A DNA stretch of 64,000 nucleotides from Mucilaginibacter sp. PPCGB 2223. Lineage in GTDB: Bacteria; Bacteroidota; Bacteroidia; Sphingobacteriales; Sphingobacteriaceae. The position numbers and the translations under genes were made by a program. Below are positions 7,739 through 17,152 of the stretch, piece after piece. The notes below the pieces were generated by a model that worked only from the letters and a program-made list of their open reading frames with translations, did not search any database and was not told the origin of the DNA. Within the stretch, counting starts at the first letter, position 1. Each line of letters begins with the position of its first letter. The DNA lies in assembly GCF_001705515.1 (NCBI RefSeq), contig NZ_MDJS01000001.1:1488001-1552000 (forward strand), written 5' to 3'.

Positions 7739-10273
7739 CCTGTGAGGTCTCAAACGATGATAGAACCATTGTTTTGCCATTTCGGCTGACAACATATATG
7801 CAGCGATAACGGCGCCCATCCACAGGTAATACATCGGTGGCAAAACAGCAAAACCAAACCAGGCCGATACAGGCAGAAACGGCAGCAACGTAACTATGAT
7901 CAAAACACCTATCGTTGAAATTAAAAGATATTTACCGGGCAGGCTTTTGTAGAACGGCATCCGTGTACGCACAATTAAGACAATAAGCGTGGCAGAAAAA
8001 ACCGACTCGATAAACCAGCCGGTTTGAAATTCTTTCTCATCTACGCGCAGTATAAGCAACAATACGCCAAAGGTTAAGTAATCGAACACCGAACTTAACA
8101 GGCCGAAGATCATCATAAAACGTTTGATAAAATGCAGATCCCAGCGTTGCGGACTTTGGATATTGATCGCATCTACACGGTCGGCAGCTATGGCCATTTC
8201 CGGCAGGTCGGTCAGCAAGTTTGTTAACAGTATTTGTTTAGGCAACAGGGGTAAAAATGGCAAAAACAGCGATGCGCCGGCCATGCTGAACATATTGCCA
8301 AAGTTTGCGCTTGTTGCCATAAAAATATATTTCATGGTATTGGTAAAGGTTTTACGGCCTTCAACTATTCCATCAACCAGCACTTCGAGGTCTTTACTCA
8401 ATAAAACAATATCCGCAGCTTCTTTGGCAATATCAACCGCTGTATCTACTGAAATACCAACTTCGGCTATGTGCAGAGCTGGAGCATCGTTTATGCCATC
8501 GCCCATAAACCCTACAACATTGCCCGCGCGTTTCAAAATACTAATGATCCGTTCTTTTTGATTGGGCTCAACTTCGGCAAAAACATGAATACCCGGCGCT
8601 GTATGCAATAGAGCGGCATTGCTCATTTTATTGATCTGCCCGCCTGTCAATATTTGTGGCTCATCAAAGCCTATCTGTATAGCAAGGCTTTTTGCGACGA
8701 GGGCGTTGTCGCCTGTTATTATTTTTAGCTTTACACCAAGCTGATTGAGCTTCGCTATAGTTTCGGCGATATTTGGTTTCGGGGGATCGAACAAGGTTAT
8801 AAAACCTAAAAATATCATCCCGGTTTCATCGCTGCGTGTAAAGTTTGATGCGGCCGTTATTGGCTTATATGCCAGGCCGATCGTCCGTAACCCGTTATTG
8901 CTAAAAGCTTCATACCTGGTTGTGATCTGCGATTCGTAGCTTTTTATATCAACTATATTTCCGTTTTCGGTTTCGGCCCGGTCGCAAACAGAAAGCACAT
9001 TTCTCAACGCGCCCTTGGTGATGGCTATCCTCCCCTGCTCATCCTGAACAAGTACAGACAACCGCTTCCTTACAAAATCATAGGGTACTTCTGCCAATAC
9101 CCTGCAGTTAACCAACCGACGCTGATAACCAGAACAGATCGCATCGTCGATTGGGTTACGGTAGCCCGTTTGTAATGATGCATTTAACCATGCGTATTGA
9201 AACACTTTATCGCTATGGTTGCCGGCAATACCTGTAGTATCTTTAAGATCGATCTTTCCTTCAGTTATCGTACCTGTTTTGTCAGAGCACAAGATGTTCA
9301 TGCTGCCAAGGTTTTCTATAGACGAGAGCCTTTTAACGATGACTTTTAATGCAGCCATGCGCCTGGCGCCCGTTGAAAGGTTTACACTAATAATAGCAGG
9401 CAATAGCTGGGGTGTAAGTCCAACTGCCAACGCCAGTGAGAATAACAACGAATTTAAAACAGGTTTATGTAATAATACATTGATGGAAAAGATAATAATA
9501 ACCAGCACCAGGGTTATTTCCATCAGCAGGTATCCAAATTTTCTTATTCCTTTTTCAAAATCAGTTTCGGGTATTGCTCTTTTAAGGTCAGCCGAGATTT
9601 TCCCCAGTTCTGTGTTGACACCCGTATGTATCGCCAGAGCTTTGGCCTTACCGCTGATGACATGCGAGCCCATAAAAACCGTATTGGTCCGTTTTGACAG
9701 AGGCGCTTCAGTAGTAACAATTCCTGCGTTTTTTTCGACCGGGAATGTTTCTCCGGTAAATACGGCCTCATCGGTAAAAAGTTCCTGCGATTCCACAAGT
9801 AAACAGTCGGCCGGAATGATATCACCCGCAGATAAAGAGATCATATCGCCGGGAACTACTTGTTCTACACTAAGTGCTTTAACCTGCCCATCGCGTAAAA
9901 CACTGCAATGTAATTGAACCATTTTTAACAGTTCGGCAACGGCTTTTGCAGCATGGTATTCTTGCCAAAAGCCAAGTAAACTGCTGATCAGCACGATAGC
10001 AATAATAATTGCAGCATCAGTTATATCGCCCAAACCAGCCGAAAGCAAACTGGCTATAATCAACAACAGCGTTATCGGGCTCTTAAACTGCGATATAAAT
10101 AAAAAAAGGCCAGACGCCATTTTTTTACCTGTTAACGAATTGGCGCCATACCGTTTTAACCTTAGGGCTGCTTCGGCTGAGGTTAAACCGGCTGCTCCGG
10201 ATGACAGGTAATGAAACGCATCGTCAACCGGAGCATTCCAGAAGCGTTGTGTGGGCTTAAATTCGTTCAGCAT
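7721..10273 (-). CDS. mgtA: magnesium-translocating P-type ATPase (MgtA-like, P3B)
   Basis: This 850-residue inner-membrane pump has the P-type layout: N-terminal cation ATPase domain, paired membrane helices, actuator domain with TGETFPVEK, phosphorylation motif CSDKTGTIT, hinge GDGINDAP, and a C-terminal block of about six helices. The M4 stretch VGLTPQLLPAIISVNLSTGA and the short form match MgtA/MgtB rather than calcium pumps (E. coli MgtA is about 898 residues). The gene begins 12 bases after a universal stress gene, which suggests one operon driven from the operator at 11166. Magnesium is the inferred substrate; no Mg-sensing leader was seen. Confidence 0.88.
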   Translation of the reverse strand: MLNEFKPTQRFWNAPVDDAFHYLSSGAAGLTSAEAALRLKRYGANSLTGKKMASGLFLFISQFKSPITLLLIIASLLSAGLGDITDAAIIIAIVLISSLLGFWQEYHAAKAVAELLKMVQLHCSVLRDGQVKALSVEQVVPGDMISLSAGDIIPADCLLVESQELFTDEAVFTGETFPVEKNAGIVTTEAPLSKRTNTVFMGSHVISGKAKALAIHTGVNTELGKISADLKRAIPETDFEKGIRKFGYLLMEITLVLVIIIFSINVLLHKPVLNSLLFSLALAVGLTPQLLPAIISVNLSTGARRMAALKVIVKRLSSIENLGSMNILCSDKTGTITEGKIDLKDTTGIAGNHSDKVFQYAWLNASLQTGYRNPIDDAICSGYQRRLVNCRVLAEVPYDFVRKRLSVLVQDEQGRIAITKGALRNVLSVCDRAETENGNIVDIKSYESQITTRYEAFSNNGLRTIGLAYKPITAASNFTRSDETGMIFLGFITLFDPPKPNIAETIAKLNQLGVKLKIITGDNALVAKSLAIQIGFDEPQILTGGQINKMSNAALLHTAPGIHVFAEVEPNQKERIISILKRAGNVVGFMGDGINDAPALHIAEVGISVDTAVDIAKEAADIVLLSKDLEVLVDGIVEGRKTFTNTMKYIFMATSANFGNMFSMAGASLFLPFLPLLPKQILLTNLLTDLPEMAIAADRVDAINIQSPQRWDLHFIKRFMMIFGLLSSVFDYLTFGVLLLILRVDEKEFQTGWFIESVFSATLIVLIVRTRMPFYKSLPGKYLLISTIGVLIIVTLLPFLPVSAWFGFAVLPPMYYLWMGAVIAAYMLSAEMAKQWFYHRLRPHRLADPK

Positions 10274-10285
10274 TGCCCGGGAAGT

Positions 10286-11110
10286 TTATGGAAAAACAAG
10301 CAGCGGCACCGTAAGGTGAGCCGGGAAGCTGTCGGCAGAGGCACCGCCCAGAACATCCTGAAAATGGAAGCACTGGTTAACCAGTACAAGCATATCCGTG
10401 CCCATTCCGTGGATGAACACATCGACTGCCCGCCGGACATCGCATTCACTAACCGGTGTAAACAGTAAACGCGCGTAGCTTACCTTTTGAAGTATCTCGC
10501 GTTCGAAAACGCTTTCGGCGTACTGCGTTTCCATTTCGGCAAGGCCCCTGGCACACAAATGCGCAATAGATACATCGGCCCGCCAGGGCGCCGCAAAACG
10601 GGCCAGGTACCTTACTACATCGAGCCGGCAATACCTAAGTTCGGCAATGTAGCATAACCGCTGTATGTCTTTGATATGCCAGCCGTAGGGTACAAGCAAC
10701 AATGGACAATTGATCTTTTTTAACAAACTGTCGCTGCTGATATTACTCATCGAGGTTGAGCCTCCGGGCATTACACCACGGATGATCATATCAACCTGGT
10801 TCCTGATCGCATATCCAGCAAGCACCCCCTCGCTTGCACCAGGCAGATCGATGGTACTGATCTTCGGTTTAAAGCCCGTTAAAGAATGATTAATGCGATC
10901 TAATTCGTCATGCAGGTCATTTTCATAATGCTCAGATCCGGTATCCTTGTAAAGGCTGCCTGCAACGGTTTTCTCTATCAGTTTCCCGGTATAGGTAAAG
11001 CAATTAGCCACGAGTAAATCGGCCTGGATGTTTTGAGCGATCAGCAGCCCCATTCGGGCTGCATGTTCAGCTTCATGGCTGTGATCGTTGATTACAAGGA
11101 TATTTTTCAT
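10286..11110 (-). CDS. universal stress protein, tandem UspA domains
   Basis: This 274-residue protein contains two UspA folds (about 1-140 and 150-274), the arrangement of UspE-type proteins. The nucleotide-binding G-2x-G-9x-G-S/T loop is degenerate in both halves (IIRGVMPGGSTSMSNISSDS and LVNQCFHFQDVLGGASADSF), so ATP binding is doubtful. It is first in an operon with the MgtA-like pump 12 bases downstream. A TGA-N6-TCA site is 56-67 bases upstream, giving class II activator geometry if the transcript starts about 20 bases before the ATG. A role in regulating or protecting the pump is inference. Confidence 0.88.
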   Translation of the reverse strand: MKNILVINDHSHEAEHAARMGLLIAQNIQADLLVANCFTYTGKLIEKTVAGSLYKDTGSEHYENDLHDELDRINHSLTGFKPKISTIDLPGASEGVLAGYAIRNQVDMIIRGVMPGGSTSMSNISSDSLLKKINCPLLLVPYGWHIKDIQRLCYIAELRYCRLDVVRYLARFAAPWRADVSIAHLCARGLAEMETQYAESVFEREILQKVSYARLLFTPVSECDVRRAVDVFIHGMGTDMLVLVNQCFHFQDVLGGASADSFPAHLTVPLLVFP

Positions 11111-11165
11111 TTGGATAGCGTTTTGATTGTTTAGTAAATATCCTCATGTATAACCCTTTAAAAAA

Positions 11166-11177
11166 TGACCCTCATCA
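11166..11177. promoter_or_regulatory. CRP/FNR-type operator candidate upstream of usp-mgtA
   Basis: TGACCCTCATCA is identical to the site at 6184-6195 and is centred about 61 bases from the start of the stress protein gene. It lies in the 104-base gap after the L,D-transpeptidase-like gene. Confidence 0.6.
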
Positions 11178-11214
11178 CCCGGCTATCTGCTTGCGGTCAA
11201 AAAAGCCGATATAC

Positions 11215-12669
11215 CTATTGATAAGCCGGTACTGTAAATGCCCCCTTAAACAAAGCTTTAACCAACCGGTCATCGAGGTGATAAATATCATCATAAGTTT
11301 CTAAAACGCCCTCCTTTACCTCACATGTCTGATAAGTCACATACACCGGTAATTGAGTTTTAAGATGGTAATTACGGTGCTGCTTGCTGGCAATAGCCTT
11401 ATTGAGTTCGGCTATGCTATTGTGCCCATTATCGTACTTAAATAACGATTCGGTAAATTTTCTGGCCTGATCAATCCAAATTGTGCCATTGCTCAGTGCC
11501 GGATTTATCGTTTTAAAAGGGCGTCCTTCAGCCCGGCCCGCCAGGATAATATTAGGAGCGCCGCTTAGTTCAAAATTGATCTGGTTTACAGCAGTCTGAC
11601 CGGGTTTGGGTATGATCAACCGGTATTTGGAAGGGTTTTGCCTTGCCATGGCAATGTTGGCTGCAGTGGGTTCAATCCGCTTCCCATCCAGATCAGTCAA
11701 TTGATAAGCATGTTTTTCAACATAGCTAATATCATTAAGCGAAGGGGGCAGCCACCGCCTGATATCGGGTACCGGCCCGCCCAATACTACCCCCGATAAT
11801 ACGCCCGATGCCACGGTTGTAGGTGTTTCGCGCTTTCCAACTACCACCCGGTACGAAATATCTGTGTCCTGCTGGTGAAATCTGAGCGTGAATGACGGGA
11901 TATTAACCTGAACATACGAACGCCCTCTGACCGGCATCCACCTGAGCCTTTCCATATTAGCGGCAACCTGCCTGAGCAATGCTTCGGGCACCTCATAACA
12001 ATCGCCGACATAGACACCCGCCATCTGGTGCATCTGCCGCTGCAGGTCGCGATACAATTCAGACCGGGGTTGCACCCTTTCGATATCCGCAACGAAATTT
12101 TTGCTATCATCAGCTTTTAACAGAATTTCTTCTGCCCGAAGGCCATCATTTGAACGGGCATCAAGCAATTTGGATGAATAGCGGGGGTTAAGCTTACCAT
12201 AGTGAAGGTTATTGATAAATCTGATCATAGCGTCGGTCAAAAAAATATCAAAAGCAGCTTTCTCGTCCTCACTGGTCCCGGCATAATTGGCTGTAATTGC
12301 ATTTAACCTTTTATACAGTAATTTATCCGGGTGATAATCGGCATGATTAAGCCCGTACTGCCTTACACAATCCAATAGCAGCATGGCATCATAGGCGTGT
12401 GTTTTAACTGTATCGGGGGCAACCCATGCTGCTTTAAAGTTCGTTGCCGCATAAAATCTTTTTACCGATTGCGGGTAATACAGATACTGCACCTGCCTGT
12501 TAAGCTGGTTACGAATGGGCATACCCTGACCGCAAACCGTGTTAAAAGAAATGCCGCTGTATAACAGGATAATCACTGCCATACCTGTTGCGGCACATAT
12601 ATCTTTTAGATTTTTTATCGTTCTCATCGTTAACCGGTTTAATAATAACTCTGTGAAAGATGGTGTCAT
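11215..12669 (-). CDS. L,D-transpeptidase-like protein (YcbB family), catalytic motif lost
   Basis: This 484-residue exported protein aligns with the YcbB/LdtD branch: an N-terminal scaffold domain (about 60-240) and a YkuD-type domain (about 250-420). In active enzymes the site reads SHGC-I/V-R; here residues 393-399 read SNGTIWI, so His, Cys and Arg are replaced by Asn394, Thr396 and Trp398. The upstream conserved His is also absent (NIILAGRA). The reading was confirmed on the DNA: codon 396 is ACA. The frame is open throughout, so this is a pseudoenzyme or a changed chemistry rather than a broken gene. The first ATG overlaps the stress-gene stop (ATGA), but an internal Met15 (12627) better precedes the signal peptide. 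Confidence 0.8.
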   Translation of the reverse strand: MTPSFTELLLNRLTMRTIKNLKDICAATGMAVIILLYSGISFNTVCGQGMPIRNQLNRQVQYLYYPQSVKRFYAATNFKAAWVAPDTVKTHAYDAMLLLDCVRQYGLNHADYHPDKLLYKRLNAITANYAGTSEDEKAAFDIFLTDAMIRFINNLHYGKLNPRYSSKLLDARSNDGLRAEEILLKADDSKNFVADIERVQPRSELYRDLQRQMHQMAGVYVGDCYEVPEALLRQVAANMERLRWMPVRGRSYVQVNIPSFTLRFHQQDTDISYRVVVGKRETPTTVASGVLSGVVLGGPVPDIRRWLPPSLNDISYVEKHAYQLTDLDGKRIEPTAANIAMARQNPSKYRLIIPKPGQTAVNQINFELSGAPNIILAGRAEGRPFKTINPALSNGTIWIDQARKFTESLFKYDNGHNSIAELNKAIASKQHRNYHLKTQLPVYVTYQTCEVKEGVLETYDDIYHLDDRLVKALFKGAFTVPAYQ

Positions 12670-13520
12670 TCGGTTGGATGTAAAACAAGTAGTGGCACCT
12701 TGGTACTTTTCGCAGTTTTTTTAGTATAACTACCTCTAAAAAGTTCTTCGAAAAAACTACGGCGATGGTGTACCATTACCAATAAATCCATTTCCCCGCT
12801 GGTGCATAACCTTTCCAATGCAGCAACGCGGTCATCATCATCAATTACTCTCGAAAATACGCGGGGATAGGTTGCTTGTTTGGCAATATCAGTCAAAAAC
12901 CGGGACAACCATAGCTGATGCTCGCTGTGCTGTGCCATTGGCTGAACATGGGTAATATAAAGTTCTGCCCCCAATGTCCTGATCAAAGGCATCAGTCCAA
13001 GAATCAATTGCATGTCCTGGTCCGGGTGCTTAAAATCGGATGCGAAGGCAATTTTTTGTGGTGACTTTAATTTTATGTTCGGCGGCACAAGCAATAAAGG
13101 CTTGCCCAAATGGTCGATCAATGCTTTATCATGATCGCCGACAAGCAGGGTATTAAGCCCCGAATGGTGTGTACCGATAACGATCATATCGGCTTTTTCC
13201 GAATTGGCAGCGTTGCGTACAACATCGCCCACCGGCCCGGTCTGGTTAAATATCCTGATATCGGGGGTAAAACCAGTTTCGTTGTGTTGCCTTCCTAAAC
13301 TGGCTTTAAGCCTTTTTAACTTTTCATCATTGTCGTGCAGAATTTCATCGTATGCATCCATCGGCCAAACAACCATTCCGGCCTGCGGTACCTCGGCGGG
13401 CACAATAAAAGCATGGCACAATACTACATTTGCATGGATGTTTTGTGCCAGGTGATAACCATATTTCACGGCGTGATCTGCCGTAGACGAAAAATCCGTT
13501 GATAAGAGTAGCGTTTTCAT
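12666..13520 (-). CDS. universal stress protein, tandem UspA domains
   Basis: This 284-residue protein has two UspA domains. The first keeps a recognisable but altered loop (VIGTHHSGLNTLLVGDHDKA); the second has a His-rich version (MVHHRRSFFEELFRGSYTKK) shared in style with the stress protein at 16120. It is translationally coupled to the L,D-transpeptidase-like gene through a 4-base ATGA overlap. A near-consensus operator (TGC-N6-TCA) lies 51-62 bases upstream, at about the same distance as in the usp-mgtA operon. It probably acts in the cytoplasm; a ligand is not identifiable from sequence. Confidence 0.88.
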   Translation of the reverse strand: MKTLLLSTDFSSTADHAVKYGYHLAQNIHANVVLCHAFIVPAEVPQAGMVVWPMDAYDEILHDNDEKLKRLKASLGRQHNETGFTPDIRIFNQTGPVGDVVRNAANSEKADMIVIGTHHSGLNTLLVGDHDKALIDHLGKPLLLVPPNIKLKSPQKIAFASDFKHPDQDMQLILGLMPLIRTLGAELYITHVQPMAQHSEHQLWLSRFLTDIAKQATYPRVFSRVIDDDDRVAALERLCTSGEMDLLVMVHHRRSFFEELFRGSYTKKTAKSTKVPLLVLHPTE

Positions 13521-13570
13521 GGTGTTTTGTTTTATACACCAAAGCTCCTGATGATGAGCGATATAAATAG

Positions 13571-13582
13571 TGCCTCAAGTCA
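13571..13582. promoter_or_regulatory. near-consensus CRP/FNR-type operator upstream of usp-ldt
   Basis: TGCCTCAAGTCA deviates from TGA-N6-TCA at one position; read on the minus strand it is TGACTTGAGGCA, with the same TGACTTGA start as the ppsA site. It is squeezed between the ATPase stop at 13589 and the stress gene start at 13520. Confidence 0.45.
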
Positions 13583-13588
13583 CTTATC

Positions 13589-16120
13589 TTATTGATTCGG
13601 CACACTTTTCACCTTTCTTATCTGCCACTTCCATACTTCGAACCAGGCTACCGAGATCATACCCGCTGCAATTGCACCAAGTATAGAGGCCAGACCTGGG
13701 GATGCGAAGCCAAATAAACCCGCCAGGAGTTGCACGCGAATCAACAATACGCAGAGAATGATCGTTACGACGACAATATACCATACCAGCCTGTTAGGGT
13801 ATTGTATGGTATTCAACAAAGAGTAATAGAATGAGCGATTAACCAACGTTAGGAAAATATTTGCGCTGACTATAGTAATGAAAACGATAGTACGCGTAAC
13901 CTGCAAGCTATAAATGTTTTGAGCATAATGATACACCATGAGCGTACCTGCTGTAATAGCCAGGCCTTGTATGATACTGCGTGTCAGCTCGGGCCAGTTA
14001 AAGAATGTATCGCTGAAGCCACGGGGTACTTGTTCGAGCATGTTGGGTTCCATGGGTTCGTTTTCATATACCACCGAGCAGGTTGGCCCCATAATTAATT
14101 CGAGAAACACAATATGCACAGGCGTAAAAATATTGGGATATTTCCAGCCGAGCACAAGTGGAAAAAAGACCGTTAAAATGATCGGGATGTGGATAGAAAG
14201 GATATATCCTATAGCTTTTTTCAGGTTGGTGTAGATCTTTCGCCCCATAGCTACAGCATTGGCCATACTGGACAGGTCATCTTCCAGTAAGATCAGCGCG
14301 GCAGCTTCCCGTGCAACCTCGGTACCTTTTTTACCCATTGCAATACCAATATGAGCAGCCTTTAATGCCGGCGCATCATTAACCCCATCGCCAGTCATGG
14401 CTACTACATTACCCCGGCTCTTTAAAGCATTGATGACCTTAAGTTTGGCGTCAGGAAACATCCGTGTAAACACATTGACGTTTTGTACAACTGCCGATAA
14501 CTGTCCGGCGGTCAATTGCATCAGCTCTTCCCCTGTGATATGATCGGCATACCCGCGAAATCCGACCTGGCGGGCTATCTCGATCGTTGTAGCCGTATTA
14601 TCCCCTGTGATCAGTTTAACCCGGATGCCGGCTTTGTAGAAACGTTCGAGCACCTTACCAATATTGGCTTTGGGCGGATCGTAAAATGCAATAAGGCCCT
14701 TAAATGTGAAATGAAAATCCTGCTGTGCCGAAGGAAAATCCGTATCATCGTATTCTGCAATGCCTACGCCCAGCACCCTGTAGCCCTTAGCTGCCATTTC
14801 ATGCATAGCATTGTCTGCAAGCCTCCTTTCGTCAGCGGTCAGTACCGAACACGCAAACAAAGCTTCGGGCGCACCTTTTGCAGCAACAACCTGCTCCCCG
14901 TTGGCTTTCAGGAAGATGTGCGTCATCATTGGTGGTATGCCCGAAAGAGGATATTCGTGTATCATCCTACTGCCCGTGCGCTCATCCGGCGGGGTGAGCT
15001 TACTGTAGGCCTGATGGATAGCCTTCTCCATCGGGTCAAAAGGAGCTTGTTCACTGGCCCACATGGCTGCCGTTAACAGTGATACTTCAGATGCAGAAAA
15101 CGAATCTGTGTACACTTGAGAACCAGAGTGAGGGGTGTATAGTTCCGCGATAACCATCCGATTCTCAGTAATAGTGCCTGTTTTATCCAGGCAGATTACG
15201 GTGGCGCTGCCCAAGGTTTCCACGGTTTTCATTTGTTTAACCACAATACCCGCTTTCATTAGTCGCCAGGCACCTAAGGCCATGAACGTTGTTACTGCCA
15301 CCGGTATCTCTTCGGGGAGAATACTCATGGCAAGCGCCAGTGCCTTAACCAGGCTGTCGGGAAAATTATGTGAGCGTTGGTAGTTTAGCAGCCAAACAAT
15401 CAGAAACATAGTCGCTCCCGCATAAACCATTTTTTTTACAAAGGCATTTATCTGCAGTTCAAGCGGCGTTGTTTCGGCAGTGATATCCTCCACAATCTTG
15501 CCAATGTCTGCAAGTTTGGTGCGGTCGCCGATGGCGGTAACCGATATTACTGCCATCCCACTTACCGCCAGCGTGCCCTGATAAACCTCATCGTTTCCGC
15601 CTGCATGTTTAGTTACGGGAAACGATTCGCCGGTGAGTATTGCCTCATTAACTGAAAAATCGTTGGCATTGATAATTATGCCATCGGCAGCAACGGACGA
15701 ACCTTCTTCGATGATCAGGCAGTCGCCTACTACAAGATCCATGGCATCGATCCACTGCGTTTTGCCATTACGGATTACCTTGCAACGCGGTTTTGTATAT
15801 TGTTTTAGTTTTTCGAGCGCATCCCGGCTTCGTGCATCCTGAAGAAGCGAGATAGCAGAAACGAGCAAAACAGATACCCCCAGAAAAAAGCCATCGTTAT
15901 AATTACCCGTCAGGAAATAGATCAGCGACGTGATTAGTAACAGTAAAACCATAGGCTCACGAATAAGCGATATGACGGCCAGCCAAAGCCTGTTTTGTTT
16001 TTTTACACTGATGATATTAGATCCGTGTACACGTCTCGCCTCTAAAACCTGGTTAGAGTTTAACCCGCTGATGGCTTCTGTTTCGCCAATCAGCATATTA
16101 TATGACCCCGGGCTTTCCAT
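13589..16120 (-). CDS. cation-translocating P-type ATPase (P2, Ca2+-type)
   Basis: This 843-residue pump has the full P-type set: N-terminal cytoplasmic domain, actuator motif LTGESFPV, M4 motif SILPEEIPVAVT, phosphorylation site CLDKTGTITENRM, hinge TGDGVNDAPALKAAHIGIAMG, and C-terminal helices with FLELIMGPTCSVVYENEP in M6. The PEEIP form and C-terminal helices place it in the P2 (calcium or sodium/proton) group rather than with heavy-metal pumps; mycobacterial CtpF is a comparable member. Its start overlaps the stop of an upstream stress protein gene (TAATG), so the two are translationally coupled. Ion specificity cannot be fixed from sequence. Confidence 0.9.
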   Translation of the reverse strand: MESPGSYNMLIGETEAISGLNSNQVLEARRVHGSNIISVKKQNRLWLAVISLIREPMVLLLLITSLIYFLTGNYNDGFFLGVSVLLVSAISLLQDARSRDALEKLKQYTKPRCKVIRNGKTQWIDAMDLVVGDCLIIEEGSSVAADGIIINANDFSVNEAILTGESFPVTKHAGGNDEVYQGTLAVSGMAVISVTAIGDRTKLADIGKIVEDITAETTPLELQINAFVKKMVYAGATMFLIVWLLNYQRSHNFPDSLVKALALAMSILPEEIPVAVTTFMALGAWRLMKAGIVVKQMKTVETLGSATVICLDKTGTITENRMVIAELYTPHSGSQVYTDSFSASEVSLLTAAMWASEQAPFDPMEKAIHQAYSKLTPPDERTGSRMIHEYPLSGIPPMMTHIFLKANGEQVVAAKGAPEALFACSVLTADERRLADNAMHEMAAKGYRVLGVGIAEYDDTDFPSAQQDFHFTFKGLIAFYDPPKANIGKVLERFYKAGIRVKLITGDNTATTIEIARQVGFRGYADHITGEELMQLTAGQLSAVVQNVNVFTRMFPDAKLKVINALKSRGNVVAMTGDGVNDAPALKAAHIGIAMGKKGTEVAREAAALILLEDDLSSMANAVAMGRKIYTNLKKAIGYILSIHIPIILTVFFPLVLGWKYPNIFTPVHIVFLELIMGPTCSVVYENEPMEPNMLEQVPRGFSDTFFNWPELTRSIIQGLAITAGTLMVYHYAQNIYSLQVTRTIVFITIVSANIFLTLVNRSFYYSLLNTIQYPNRLVWYIVVVTIILCVLLIRVQLLAGLFGFASPGLASILGAIAAGMISVAWFEVWKWQIRKVKSVPNQ

Positions 16121-16983
16121 TAGTCTGGGCTTTCAAGTTCCATCTCTGCAGGCAAAACCAACACAGGCAGGTTGTGATGCGCCAGCAACTGCCGTATGGT
16201 GCCATGTGCAAATAGCCCGGTCAGAAAACCATGATGATAATGGATCAGCGCCAGCGTATCAGCTCCATACTCTTTTCCTTCGTGCTGAAGGTGGGCAGAA
16301 ATACTTTTGGCCCTCATTCTGTGATAAGTGATCAAAGGATATTTAAAATTTTCCAACAGATGCATAAACCTGGCTTCCTGCCATTCTTCAGTTTCTCCTC
16401 CGGCTAAGGGCAGCATGTGCACGATTTCGAGGTGCGCGCCTAACACCCTGGCCAGGTTAACCAGGTAAGACGCAGCTGCGATATCCCGATCGTGCAATGC
16501 AGTTGCGAAAATGATTTTCCAGATAGGTTTGGGTTCGGCAGCTCGTGGAATTACCAACACCGGGCACGGGCAAGTACTGATAATCGCCAGCGTATCTCTC
16601 CCATTCAGAAAATGATCGATCCGGCTACCCGAAGCGGCGCCCATCACAATCATCTCAATATCATTTTGCTTAATCAGTTTTTTGACATTAGTTACCAGCG
16701 AACCTTCATCGCTGGATGTTTCTATTTTAGCCGGACTGCCAATGCCCGGCACCGCCGATAGTTGTTCGGCCAGATCTTCAAGATGCGCCTTTCGCTGTTT
16801 TGCAGCGTATACAATGTCGCGGGCAACCCATGGAGCTCCTGCATAGCTCGGTATCACCGGCAAAACGGCATAACTATGATATAATATTAGCCCTTTTTTC
16901 ATCTGGCCTGCCAGCATGGATGCAAACCGGGCTGCGTGTGCTGAGTTTTCTGAAAGATCGGTAAGAGCCAAAATTTTTTTCAT
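16120..16983 (-). CDS. universal stress protein, tandem UspA domains
   Basis: This 287-residue protein has two UspA domains. The N-terminal loop (VMGAASGSRIDHFLNGRDT) is the best conserved of the three stress proteins in this island; the C-terminal one (LIHYHHGFLTGLFAHGTIRQ) is His-rich and lacks the ATP-binding glycines. It shares one base with the P-type ATPase gene that follows, repeating the stress protein-then-pump order of the operon at 7721-11110. No exact TGA-N6-TCA site was found in the 169 bases upstream; TGATCATCATTA (17069-17080) has one mismatch. Confidence 0.88.
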   Translation of the reverse strand: MKKILALTDLSENSAHAARFASMLAGQMKKGLILYHSYAVLPVIPSYAGAPWVARDIVYAAKQRKAHLEDLAEQLSAVPGIGSPAKIETSSDEGSLVTNVKKLIKQNDIEMIVMGAASGSRIDHFLNGRDTLAIISTCPCPVLVIPRAAEPKPIWKIIFATALHDRDIAAASYLVNLARVLGAHLEIVHMLPLAGGETEEWQEARFMHLLENFKYPLITYHRMRAKSISAHLQHEGKEYGADTLALIHYHHGFLTGLFAHGTIRQLLAHHNLPVLVLPAEMELESPD

Positions 16984-17045
16984 TGCCGTACAAAATAGAT
17001 TCTCTACTGCGATAGTTTACTTGTCTTTTCTAAGCATAAAATTAA

Positions 17046-17065
17046 TCCGGCCATTGTTAGCCGGA
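17046..17065 (-). terminator. probable terminator after the PNPOx-like gene
   Basis: On the minus strand TCCGGC and GCCGGA form a 6-bp GC stem around an 8-base loop, followed by TTAATTTTA. It lies downstream of the gene ending at 17153 and before the stress protein start at 16983. The stem is short and the T-tract interrupted, so efficiency is uncertain. Confidence 0.45.
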
Positions 17066-17152
17066 CTTGATCATCATTACTTTTCTGTATAAGCCCATGC
17101 CCGGATCAGATGGTTAACGATTTTTTCAGATGACCGATAAATTCATCACCAA

